A program made the position numbers and the translations under genes. A DNA stretch of 11,667 nt, taken from NCBI GenBank assembly GCA_026389955.1, contig JAPLGY010000662.1, positions 1 through 11,667 on the forward strand, in the 5' to 3' direction. Shown here in pieces: positions 1 to 9,700 of this stretch (the stretch's first letter is position 1; every line of letters begins with the position of its first letter). The stretch comes from Caldilinea sp. Lineage in GTDB: Bacteria > Chloroflexota > Anaerolineae > Caldilineales > Caldilineaceae. The notes beneath the pieces were generated by a model that was not told where the DNA came from, made no database searches, and was given only the letters and a program-made list of their open reading frames with translations.

Positions 1-777
<777 letters not shown>

Positions 778-1551
778 GTCAGCAGACGGCGGATCGCACA
801 GGCGACGCCGTCCTCGTCGTGGTGTGGAACTACCCAGTCAGCGACCGCTTTGACCTCGGGCAGCGCATTCTCCACCGCAATCCCAATCCCGCTGCAGCGC
901 ACCATCTCCACATCGTTGATGTCGTCCCCGATCGCCGCCACCGCCGCCAGCGGCCAATCCCACTCCGCCAACAGATGGCCGAGCGCCGTGGCCTTGTCGG
1001 CCCCCGCCGCACACAGCTGGATCAGATCCAGCTTGGGCGTGATCAGCACCCGAGTGGTCGGAGGCACTGCCGCCAACAACGGCTCGACTTCCCCACGACC
1101 TTCCGGGAAGAAAAAGAGCATCTTGTAGACTGGCTGGCCCACCAGCCCATGCAAATCAACTACCTCCAGCGGACCCGGTTTGGCCAACGGCCGGTTGACA
1201 TAGAGCCGGTCTTCGACCTCCAACCCAATAAACCAACGCTGCCCCGAGGCCGCACACCAGTCGAGCAGACAGCCCACATCGTCCGCTGGAATCGGGTTGC
1301 GGTAGACCACCCGACCGTCCACCCACATCTGCGCCCCGTTGTAGACAATGCGCGGGGCAGAAAACAAAAGTTCAGGCAGCACCGAAGGAACAGTGCGCGG
1401 CGGACGCCCCGTGGCCACCACCACCGCATGGCCAGCCTCCAGCCAGTCGGCAAGCGCCGCCAGGTTGGCCGGGCTGACACGTTTGTCGCTGCGCAACAGC
1501 GTGTCGTCTAAATCCAGAGCAAGAAGTTTCCGTTCACCGTTCACATGTTCT

Positions 1552-1557
1552 AGTATA
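1552..1557 (-). promoter_or_regulatory. Putative -10 box for the HAD gene (leaderless start)
   Basis: The minus strand reads TATACT here (5/6 match to TATAAT), followed by 7 nt and then the GTG start at 1544. Transcription would begin at or within a base or two of the start codon, giving a leaderless mRNA; no Shine-Dalgarno precedes the GTG. No good -35 hexamer lies 16-18 bp upstream, so the call rests on the -10 and its spacing. Confidence 0.4.
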
Positions 1558-1603
1558 CCGCGGACCCCACAAAAGACGAATTTTTCTCCGCTCCCCCAAC
1601 CTT

Positions 1604-1632
1604 TTGACAGCCACCTTGGCTTGTGATATTCG
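1604..1632 (+). promoter_or_regulatory. Putative sigma70-type promoter for menF
   Basis: A perfect TTGACA (1604-1609) is followed after 17 bp by TATTCG (1627-1632). The -10 is weak (3/6) but is preceded by TG plus one base (1624-1626), the extended -10 element. Predicted transcription start is about 1639, upstream of the ATG at 1667 and its GAAGG (1656-1660). A second -10-like TACAAT lies at 1696-1701 without a recognisable -35; if that one is used, menF would start at ATG 1757. The interval 1545-1666 holds no gene I can support and serves as a divergent promoter region for the HAD gene and menF. Confidence 0.45.
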
Positions 1633-1666
1633 TACTCCATTGTGAAAAATACAACGAAGGTACGAA

Positions 1667-2856
1667 ATGTCACGTAGTCTGTGCTGCGCTTCAACTACAA
1701 TATACCCAGAGAGCCCAACAGAGCTGGACTCTCCCAATCGACTGGAAACAAACCCTATGGCGGCAGCACGGCAGGCTCTACAGCTGGATACATACACACT
1801 CGACGAACGGATAGGTCGAATCTACGACGCCGCAGTCGCCGCAGGCTGCGCGCTCGCACTCTGGCAGCGACCCGGGATGACCTGCCCCCAGGCTGTAGTC
1901 GACCTCAACGGCACCCCCCCCCGGGACGCAGTCGATTTCGCCACAGGCCAGCCCGCCTTTGTCTTTGCCCCCTTCGTCGCTGACCCGCCCGGCGCAGCCC
2001 TTCAGCTGCAGGCCGATCTTTGGTTCGACGGCCAATTGCTGCACAGCCACAACAACAACGGCACCCCCAAACGGGCCCAGCGCGCCGAAAATTTTTTTGC
2101 CGCAATCCACCAGCCCCAACACCACGCACCGCTTCCTTCCCCCTGCCCCCCCACTTTGACCCCGTGCTGACCTTCCGGTCGCTCTGCCAGCGCTATCCCC
2201 ATGCCTTTGTCTCGCTGGTCGCCATCCCAGAGGTCGGTCTCTGGCTGGGAGCCACACCCGAAGTGCTGCTGAGCCTCGACACCACCGGGCTGACCACAAT
2301 GGCCCTGGCCGGCACCCAGCGCCGCCCCCCCCACCAGCCGCTGGACAAAATCCAGTGGGGCCCCACAGAACAGCTCGAACAAGAGATGGTCGGCGCCTAT
2401 ATCCGCGCCTTTTTCGCCGCTGCCCAGATCGCCGACCTCCAAGAGTCCGGCCCCCAGACCGTAGCCGCCGGTTCGGTCGTCCACCTGCAGACCACCTTTC
2501 ATGTCCAATTGCCCCCCGCCGAACAACTGCTGCTCGCCAACCGGGTGCTCGACGAACTGCACCCGACCTCGGCAGTGTGCGGCATGCCCAAACACCAGGC
2601 GCTGTCCTTTATTCTCGCCCACGAAGGCTACGACCGCAGCTTCTACAGCGGTTTTCTCGGCCCTATCCACATCCAAGGCCAATCTAGCCTTTATGTTAAT
2701 TTACGCTGCATGCAGCTGAGCGCAGACCGGGCCCATCTCTATGTGGGGGCAGGGATCACCGCCGATTCCGACCCGGCAGCCGAATGGCGGGAGACAGCCC
2801 TCAAGGCAGAGACGATGCTCGCCGTGCTCGGGGCAGAGCAGACAGTGGCAGGCTGA
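1667..2856 (+). pseudogene. menF: Isochorismate synthase MenF, frame-disrupted and missing the catalytic-lysine segment
   Basis: MenF converts chorismate to isochorismate, the first committed step of menaquinone synthesis. The N-terminal part is read from 1667 (GAAGG 6 nt upstream) or from ATG 1757, and includes QPAFVFAPF and ENFFAAIHQ; it stops at TGA 2168-2170. The C-terminal part is one frame over from about 2140: [24 protein letters not shown] (general-acid Glu, codon 2260), [30 protein letters not shown] and [11 protein letters not shown] (Mg2+-binding Glu). Between ENFFAAIHQ and LPPHFDPV the family carries the block with KVVLSR/KVVLAR, whose Lys is the general base (K190 in E. coli MenF). 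It is absent in all frames. A deletion of length 1 modulo 3, of roughly 30-60 codons, would explain both the loss and the frame change. The protein resembles the short Bacteroidota-type isochorismate synthase. It is either a true pseudogene or an assembly error. It ends 2 nt before menD. Confidence 0.8.
1914..1922 (+). repeat. Nine-base cytosine tract inside menF
   Basis: A run of nine C residues encodes the Thr-Pro-Pro region of VVDLNGTPPRDAVDF. Family-like sequence continues in the same frame on both sides, so the tract itself is not out of frame here. Tracts of this length are prone to slippage and to base-calling error. Confidence 0.7.
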
Positions 2857-2858
2857 GT

Positions 2859-4359
2859 ATGGCAGAGGGTGTGTTCCCGCTGGTCGAGCTGGCGGTCCAG
2901 GTTTTTGTCGAACGAGGTCTGCGCCATGCTGTCGTCGCCCCAGGCTCCCGCTCGGCGCCGCTGACAGTGGCCCTGGCCAGCCACCCGGCGTTGACCCTGC
3001 ACGTGGTCTACGACGAACGTTCGGCCGGCTATGTGGCGCTGGGGCTGGCCCAGCAGCTGCGCCAGCCGGTGGCACTGGTCTGCACCTCGGGCACCGCAGC
3101 TGTCAATTTTGGCCCGGCGGTGGTCGAAGCTTTCTACCAGCAGATTCCCCTGTTGGTGCTCACCGCCGACCGTCCGCCCGAATGGATCGACCAGCAGGAC
3201 AACCAGGCCATCCATCAAAATGGGCTGTATGGGCCCCACGTGCGTTTTTCTGGGGTTCTCCCGCTGGACGACGGCCACCCCGACACCAGCTGGCATGCGA
3301 CAGCTGCACCGTGCGCTGCGTCTGCTCCAGCGCGACCCTGCGGTCGCTCTCTTTGCCGACATCACAGCCAATTGCTGGCCACACGTTGCGCCGCTGGTAC
3401 ATGTCGACATGGCCCTGGGCACGCGCGACCCGGCCACCCTGCAGGCGCTCGCCCCCGATCTGGTGCTCTATCTCGGCGGACAGGTCACCTCCAAGTACCT
3501 CAAGCTGCTGCTGCGCAGCCACCCCCCAGAGCAGCTCTGGCGGGTGCAGCCTGCAGGAACCCTGCCAGACACCTACCAACAGACGACCGTCCGCGTCCCG
3601 ATGCAGCCGGCCGCTTTTTTGAGCGCGCTGGCCGAACAGGCCCGCCCCGGAGCCGACGGCTACGCCCGCCGGTGGCAGCAAGCAGAACAACAAGCCCGTC
3701 TGGCCTTGTTCGATCTGCTCGAAGAGGGCCCCTTTGGCGAGTTCCAGGCGGTCCACCGGCTCTTCGACCTGCTGCCCGACGCCAGCCTGCTCCAGATCGG
3801 CAACAGCATGCCGATCCGCTACGCCAATTTTGCCGGCATCCGCGCCGGCCATGTGCCGGCCCAGATCAACGCCAACCGGGGCACCAGCGGGATCGACGGC
3901 TGCGTGAGCACTGCGGTCGGTGCGGCACGCGCCACGACCGCGCCCACCACCCTGCTGGTCGGGGATCTGGCTTTTTTCTACGACCGCAACGGGCTCTGGC
4001 AGCGCGAGCTGCCGCCCAACCTGCGCATTGTGCTGCTCAACAACCACGGCGGCGGCATCTTCGATCTTCTGGAAGGGCCCAGCCGGCTCGACGACGCGGT
4101 GCGCACCCAATACTTTCTGACCCCACAGCCGCTCAATGCCCGGCGCACCGCACAGGACCACGGGCTGCGCTACACCGCTGTGTCGGAGGCCCACGCCCTG
4201 GCCCCTGCCCTGGCCGCACTGTACGCCGACAGCGGCCCTGCCCTGCTCGAAATCGAGAGCGACATGGCAACCAACCGGGCCGTCTTCGCTGACTTTCGCG
4301 CCCGAGCCGCTGGGCTGCGGCTGACTCTGTCGGGCGAAACGCTGCACGCCACGCAGTGA
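2859..4359 (+). pseudogene. menD: SEPHCHC synthase MenD, frameshifted and internally shortened
   Basis: MenD is the ThDP-dependent enzyme that joins 2-oxoglutarate to isochorismate. The first frame (ATG 2859, 2 nt after the menF stop) carries [24 protein letters not shown] (ThDP-activating E53, equivalent to E. coli E55), [19 protein letters not shown] and [20 protein letters not shown], up to DTSWHA at about 3297. Coding then continues in the next frame: [62 protein letters not shown] and [13 protein letters not shown] (ThDP/Mg2+ motif), to TGA 4357-4359. Loss of two bases near 3297, or gain of one, fits the shift. The conserved end of the PYR domain (the HVNxPxxEPLY region) and the following linker are missing between LLQRDP and ALFADITAN. 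The joined product would be ~500 aa against roughly 560-600 for the family. All other motifs are well kept, so the damage is recent or artefactual. No strong Shine-Dalgarno is visible; translation is probably coupled to menF. Confidence 0.82.
3332..3347. repeat. Perfect 6-bp hairpin at the apparent menD deletion junction
   Basis: GCGACC (3332-3337), a CTGC loop and GGTCGC (3342-3347) form a perfect GC-rich hairpin. It lies exactly where the MenD reading passes from the PYR-domain helix (LLQRDP) to the central domain (ALFADITAN), with the intervening conserved block missing. It may mark a deletion or assembly junction, or be chance in GC-rich DNA. Confidence 0.45.
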
Positions 4360-4406
4360 CCCTCGTGCGGCCAACCCAGGCGTCTCCCGGCAAAAAGCAC
4401 CCCAAT

Positions 4407-4422
4407 TGTGCACGCCTTCACA
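4407..4422 (+). promoter_or_regulatory. Crp/Fnr-family-like operator upstream of menB
   Basis: TGTGC, six bases, then TCACA match 9 of 10 positions of the Crp consensus TGTGA-N6-TCACA. The centre (4414.5) lies 41.5 bp upstream of the start predicted from the TATAAT at 4444-4449, the usual class II activator position. The flanking AATT on both sides adds to the dyad. The identity of the regulator is inference. Confidence 0.45.
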
Positions 4423-4443
4423 GTCGAATTCAGCCGTGCCCCC

Positions 4444-4449
4444 TATAAT
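4444..4449 (+). promoter_or_regulatory. Consensus -10 box of a menB promoter
   Basis: A perfect TATAAT lies in the 170-bp gap between menD and menB. No -35-like hexamer sits at 16-18 bp spacing (CAGTCG at 4421-4426), as is common at activator-dependent promoters. Predicted transcription start is about 4456, giving a leader of ~74 nt before menB. Confidence 0.6.
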
Positions 4450-4461
4450 AATAACAGAATG

Positions 4462-4495
4462 GCCGGGACAACCCTGGCTGCAACGTCCGTCCGGC
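4462..4495 (+). other. Possible imperfect hairpin in the menB leader
   Basis: GCCGG-GAC (4462-4469) can pair with GTC (4485-4487) and CCGGC (4491-4495) across a CGT bulge, with a 15-nt loop. It falls early in the predicted menB transcript, ahead of the AGAGGA ribosome-binding site at 4499-4504. There is no U-tract, so it is not a standard terminator. Confidence 0.3.
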
Positions 4496-4509
4496 AAAAG
4501 AGGACAAGC

Positions 4510-4529
4510 ATGAAAGAAAGAGAGACGCC

Positions 4530-4533
<4 letters not shown>
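4510..4533 (+). CDS. 7-codon leader ORF (MKERETP) overlapping the menB start
   Basis: ATG 4510 is preceded by AGAGGA (4499-4504) at 5-nt spacing, a better ribosome-binding site than the purine stretch (AGAGAG, 4520-4525) before menB. The frame runs seven codons and stops at TGA 4531-4533, sharing the bases ATGA with the menB start at 4530. This is the classic geometry for translational coupling by re-initiation. The peptide has no recognisable function. It could instead be a chance ATG, with ribosomes choosing 4530 directly. Confidence 0.4.
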
Positions 4534-5372
<839 letters not shown>

Positions 5373-5380
5373 AGACCCTT

Positions 5381-5413
5381 CTGGCCGGCCTGCTGCACTG
5401 GCAGGCCGGCCAG
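5381..5413. repeat. Perfect 13-bp inverted repeat between menB and menC
   Basis: CTGGCCGGCCTGC (5381-5393) and GCAGGCCGGCCAG (5401-5413) are exact reverse complements around a 7-nt loop. The hairpin starts 8 nt after the menB stop and ends 21 nt before the menC ATG. No T-run follows, so it is not a canonical intrinsic terminator. It could stabilise the menB mRNA 3' end, dampen menC translation, or attenuate read-through. Confidence 0.75.
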
Positions 5414-5434
5414 GCCACCCAGAAACCAACCCAC

Positions 5435-6568
5435 ATGCTCCAGCTGGCCACCTCCCCCTATCTGCTCCACTTTTGCGCTCCTGCCCCGACCTCGCGGGGG
5501 GTGCTCACCCAACGCGCGATCTGGCTGGTGCGGATCTGGCAGCGTCAACAGCCGGGGCTGAACGGCTGGGGAGAGTGCGGCCCGCTCCCTTCGCTGAGCC
5601 GGGACGCCTCCCCCCACTTCGGCGCTGCAGTGGCCGAGCAGATCCAGCTGTTCAACAGCGCCGGCCTCCAGCGCATCGCCGACGCCCAACGCTGGCTGGA
5701 ACGGTGGGTGGCGCCCCTTCCTTCGCTTGCCTTTGGGGTCGAGACCGCGCTGCGCGACCTTGCCCACGGGGGACGGCGCCGGCTGTGGGATACCCCGTTC
5801 GCGCGCGGGGAACGGGGGCTGCCCACCCATGGGCTCATCTGGATGGACGACCCGGCAGGGCTGCAGCGCCAGGTCGACGCCAAAGTCGCAGCTGGCTTCC
5901 GAACCCTCAAGCTCAAGATCGGCGCCCGCCCGTTCGAGGAGGAGGTCGCTCTGCTGCGTCGGATTCGCGCCGCCGCCCCAGAGATCGAGCTGCGGCTGGA
6001 CGCCAACGGCGCGTTCGAGCCGGCCGAAGCGCTGGATCGGCTGGACCGCCTGGCAGCGTTTCAGATCGCCTTGGTCGAACAGCCTGTGCGGCCCGGACAT
6101 TGGGGGGTGCTGGCCGATCTCAGCCGCCACTCGCCGGTGCCTATCGCCCTGGACGAAGAGCTGATCGGCGTGCACACCGCCGACCAACGGCGCTCTTTGC
6201 TGGAGACCGTGCGGCCGCAGTACCTGATCCTCAAACCGGCGCTGCTCGGCGGCTTCAGCGCTGCCGAAGCCTGGATCGCCGACGCCGAGTCCCGCAGCAT
6301 TCGCTGGCTGACCAACTCGCTGCTCGAATCCAACCTCGGGCTCAACGCCCTCTGCCAGTGGACCAGCGCGGTCGGCGGCGAACGCACCCATGGGCTGGGC
6401 ACCGGAACGCTCTTTGCCAACAACATTCCCTCACCGCTGCAGCTGACCGGCTGCCAACTGACGCTGGGCGACCCCAGCAGCTGGCAGTTGCCTGAACAAC
6501 AATCTTTCCAGTCATTTGATCATTCCGAATCTTTTGATGTACAATCAAAAGAAAAGAGAGCGGGTTGA
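5435..6568 (+). CDS. menC: o-Succinylbenzoate synthase MenC (enolase superfamily)
   Basis: MenC dehydrates SHCHC to o-succinylbenzoate, using Mg2+ in a TIM barrel. Numbered from ATG 5435, the capping domain carries [16 protein letters not shown] and [11 protein letters not shown]. The barrel carries LKLKIG (K159 and catalytic K161), LRLDANGAF (metal D189), VEQPV (metal E215), ALDEELIG (metal D240), ILKPALLGG (catalytic K267) and [16 protein letters not shown]. Both KxK and the opposite lysine are present, so the enzyme should be active. [18 protein letters not shown] and [12 protein letters not shown] resemble Bacteroidota-type MenC more than the E. coli form. ATG 5435 is preferred because family members begin about here ([13 protein letters not shown]). 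A TTG at 5369 overlapping the menB stop would add 22 residues encoded through the hairpin. No Shine-Dalgarno is obvious before 5435. The last ~25 residues are unconserved and AT-rich at DNA level, where the gltB promoter lies. Confidence 0.93.
   Translation: MLQLATSPYLLHFCAPAPTSRGVLTQRAIWLVRIWQRQQPGLNGWGECGPLPSLSRDASPHFGAAVAEQIQLFNSAGLQRIADAQRWLERWVAPLPSLAFGVETALRDLAHGGRRRLWDTPFARGERGLPTHGLIWMDDPAGLQRQVDAKVAAGFRTLKLKIGARPFEEEVALLRRIRAAAPEIELRLDANGAFEPAEALDRLDRLAAFQIALVEQPVRPGHWGVLADLSRHSPVPIALDEELIGVHTADQRRSLLETVRPQYLILKPALLGGFSAAEAWIADAESRSIRWLTNSLLESNLGLNALCQWTSAVGGERTHGLGTGTLFANNIPSPLQLTGCQLTLGDPSSWQLPEQQSFQSFDHSESFDVQSKEKRAG
6516..6545 (+). promoter_or_regulatory. Putative gltB promoter inside the menC 3' end
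   Basis: TTGATC (6516-6521, 4/6) and TACAAT (6540-6545, 5/6) are separated by 18 bp in an AT-rich island within otherwise GC-rich DNA. Predicted start is about 6552, leaving ~185 nt of leader before gltB. The site lies within the last codons of menC, where the protein is no longer family-conserved. Confidence 0.5.
6530..6552. promoter_or_regulatory. FNR-like dyad operator over the gltB -10 region
   Basis: TCTTTTGAT (6530-6538) and ATCAAAAGA (6544-6552) are perfect reverse complements around GTACA. The core TTGAT-N5-ATCAA is one base longer than the FNR box TTGAT-N4-ATCAA. It covers the predicted -10 and start site, so a bound protein would most likely repress. A further TTTGAT at 6515-6520 repeats the half-site 18 bp upstream. 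The dyad could also form a weak hairpin at the end of the menC mRNA. Confidence 0.5.
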
Positions 6569-6611
6569 CCCCTCCCGAATCCCCGCGTGCTGGCCCAGAT
6601 TGCGTCAAAAA

Positions 6612-6660
6612 TGCGCGACGTAGCGCAGAGAGATGACTCTCCTTCACGATGTTCCGTGAA
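6612..6660 (+). other. Three consecutive short hairpins in the gltB leader
   Basis: In the 169-bp gene-free stretch between menC and gltB, three perfect small stems lie almost end to end: TGCGC/GCGCA (6612-6627, 6-nt loop), GAGAG/CTCTC (6628-6641, 4-nt loop) and TTCACG/CGTGAA (6643-6660, 6-nt loop). None is followed by a T-run. I recognise no described riboswitch. They could be leader structure or protein-binding sites. Confidence 0.4.
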
Positions 6661-6722
6661 CGCAACAACCGAGTGTTCAGTTCTTCGCCCTGGATGTCGT
6701 CATGGGCTCACTTTGTCTACCT

Positions 6723-6729
6723 GAAGGAG
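6723..6729 (+). promoter_or_regulatory. Ribosome-binding site that sets the gltB start
   Basis: GAAGGAG lies 8 nt upstream of TTG 6738. The in-frame ATG at 6702 has no Shine-Dalgarno and lies upstream of this site, so TTG 6738 is the better start. Confidence 0.65.
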
Positions 6730-6737
6730 TGTGTTCG

Positions 6738-9700
6738 TTGAACAATCAAGCAGACCCGCGCTTCCCCCAGTCGCCCCTTCTTCCCAGCCACTTCCCTGAA
6801 CGCCAGGGACTCTACGACCCAGCCTTTGAAAAAGACGCCTGCGGCGTCGGGTTTGTCGTCCACATCAAGGGGCAGCCGTCTCACACCATTGTGCGCCACG
6901 CCATGCAGGTCCTGGTCAATCTCAACCACCGAGGCGCCTGCGGCTGTGAGGTCAACACCGGCGACGGTACAGGCATCAACATGCAGCTGCCCGATTTGTT
7001 CCTGCGTAAGGTGGCCGCTGCCGCTGGTTTTGCCCTTCCCCCACTCGGCCACTACGGAGTAGGAATGGTCTTTTTGCCCAAAGACGACACCTACCGCGCC
7101 GGGTTCGAGCAGACCTTCGCCCAGATTATCCAGGAGGAAGGCCAACACCTGCTCGGCTGGCGCACCGTGCCAACCCACAACGACTCGCTCGGCGCCACCG
7201 CCATCGCCGGCGAACCCTTCATCCGCCAGGTCTTTATCGGACGCAACCCCGCCACACTCGTCGGCAACGACCCGCTCGCCTTCGAACGCAAACTTTATGT
7301 CATCCGCAAACGCGCCGAACAGGCCCTGCGCTACAGCGGACACGAGCAGGCCAACCGCTTCTACGTCGCCAGCCTCTCCAGCCGCACCATCGTCTACAAA
7401 GGCATGCTGCTCGCCGACCAGGTCGACACCTATTACCCAGACCTGCTCGACCCGGACATGACCACCGCCATCGCCGTCGTGCACTCGCGCTTCAGCACCA
7501 ACACCTTCCCCTCCTGGGAACGGGCCCACCCTTACCGCTATCTGATCCACAACGGCGAAATCAACACGATCCGCGGCAATATCAACTGGATGTACGCCCG
7601 CCAGTCCGTGCTCCAATCCGACCTGTTCGGCCCCGACCTGCCCAAAATCACACAGCAGATCGTCGACCCCGACGGCTCGGACAGCGCCCAGTTCGACAAC
7701 GCGCTCGAGTTTCTCCACCTGGCTGGCCGCCCTCTCCACCACGTGGCGCTGATGATGATCCCAGAACCGTGGACCAACCACGAAAGCATGTCCCCCGAAC
7801 GCAAGGCCTTCTACGAATACCACGCCGCTCTGATGGAACCCTGGGACGGGCCGGCGTCGATCGCCTTCACCGACGGCACCGTCGTCGGCGCAGTGCTCGA
7901 CCGCAACGGGCTGCGCCCCTCGCGCTATTATGTCACCAAAGACGACATTGTGGTGATGGCCTCTGAAGTCGGCGTGCTCGGAGACGCCATCCCCCCAGGA
8001 AACGTTGCCCACAAGGCCCGTCTGCAGCCGGGCCGCATGTTTCTGGTCGACACCGCCCAAGGGCGCATTCTCGACGACGATGAAATCAAAGATTCGCTCG
8101 CCCAAGCCCACCCCTACGCCGACTGGCTGCGCCAGAATCTGGTCGAACTCGACAACCTGCCCGCCGTGCCAGATCTCTACCAGGCTGACCAGCACGGCAG
8201 CGTGCTGCACCGCCAGCATCTCTTTGGCTACACCTTTGAAACCCTGCGTATGCTGTTGGCGCCGATGGCCAAAAACGGCATCGAGGCGATCGGCAGCATG
8301 GGGGACGACGCGCCGATCGCCGTGCTCTCCGACCGCCCGCAGCTGCTTTACACCTACTTCCGCCAGCTTTTTGCCCAGGTGACCAACCCACCGCTCGACG
8401 CCATTCGCGAAGAGCTCGTGACCGCCACCGATGTCATGCTCGGCTCTGAAGGCAACCTGCTCGAGACCATCCCCGAAAACTGCCGCCAGATCCGGCTCAA
8501 AAATCCGATCCTGACCAACGACCAGCTGGCCAGGCTGGCCCATGTGCGCGAGCGTGGTTTTCGGGCCCAGAAGCTGCCGATGCTCTTCCCGGCCCACTCC
8601 GGGCCCGAAGGGCTGGAGAAGGCGCTGGACTCGCTCTTTTTGCTCGCCGACGAGGCGATCGAGCAGGGGGTGAACATCTTCATCCTCTCGGACCGCGGGG
8701 TGAACAGCGAGCTGGCGCCGATTCCCGCCCTGCTGGCGACCGCCGGCCTGCACCACCACCTGATTCGCCGCGAGACCCGCACCCGCTGTGCGATCCTCGT
8801 CGAGTCCGGCGAGCCGCGCGAGGTGCATCATTTCGCGCTGCTGATCGGCTATGGCGCCACCGCAGTCAACCCCTACATGGCCTATGAAAGCCTCTACGAC
8901 CTGATCGAACAGGGGCTGCTCACCGACATTCCCTACGACAAGGCACGCTACAACTACATCAAGGCGGCACTGAAAGGGGTCATCAAGGTCTGTTCCAAGA
9001 TGGGGATCAGCACCCTGCAAAGTTACTGCGGTGCCCAGATTTTCGAGGCGCTGGGGGTGAGCCGGGCCTTGGTGGACAAGTATTTCACCTGGACGCCGAC
9101 CCGCATCGAAGGGATCGGGCTCCCCGAGATCTACCAGGAAGTCTACCGGCGCCACCAGCGGGCCTATCCTGCGCGGGACGAAGCTCCCGGCGTGCTGGTC
9201 ACCGGCGGCGACTACCAATGGCGCGCCAACGGCGAACGCCATCTCTTCACCCCGGTCACCATCCACAAGCTGCAAAATGCCGTGCGCACGCGCGGGGCCG
9301 AGGTCTGGACGCGCGGCTACAAGACCTTCCAGGAGTACTCGACGCTGGTCAACCAGCAGGAAGAAGCGTTCGGCACCCTGCGCGGGCTGCTTGCGCTGCG
9401 CTTCGCCGAAACACCGATCCCGCTGGAAGAAGTTGAAGCGGCCAGCAGCATTGTCAAACGCTTCAAAACCGGTGCAATGAGCTACGGTTCGATCTCGCAA
9501 GAAGCCCACGAGACGATGGCGATCGCCATGAACCGCCTGGGCGGCAAGAGCAACACCGGCGAAGGCGGCGAAGACCCCGCCCGCTACAGCTGGACCAATG
9601 CGCGCGGGGATTCCAAAAACAGCGCGATCAAACAGGTGGCCTCCGGCCGGTTCGGCGTGACCAGCCATTATCTGGTCAGCGCCAAGGAACTTCAGATCAA

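Noticed and set aside
2092..2170. Programmed frameshifting in menF at the T7 run
   Set aside because: A simple slip would not restore the missing catalytic-lysine block, so recoding alone cannot make an intact MenF.
5381..5413. Intrinsic terminator after menB
   Set aside because: The stem is strong but no T-run follows it, so I list it as a hairpin only.
6702..6737. ATG 6702 as the gltB start
   Set aside because: It has no ribosome-binding site and lies upstream of a strong GAAGGAG that is correctly spaced from TTG 6738.
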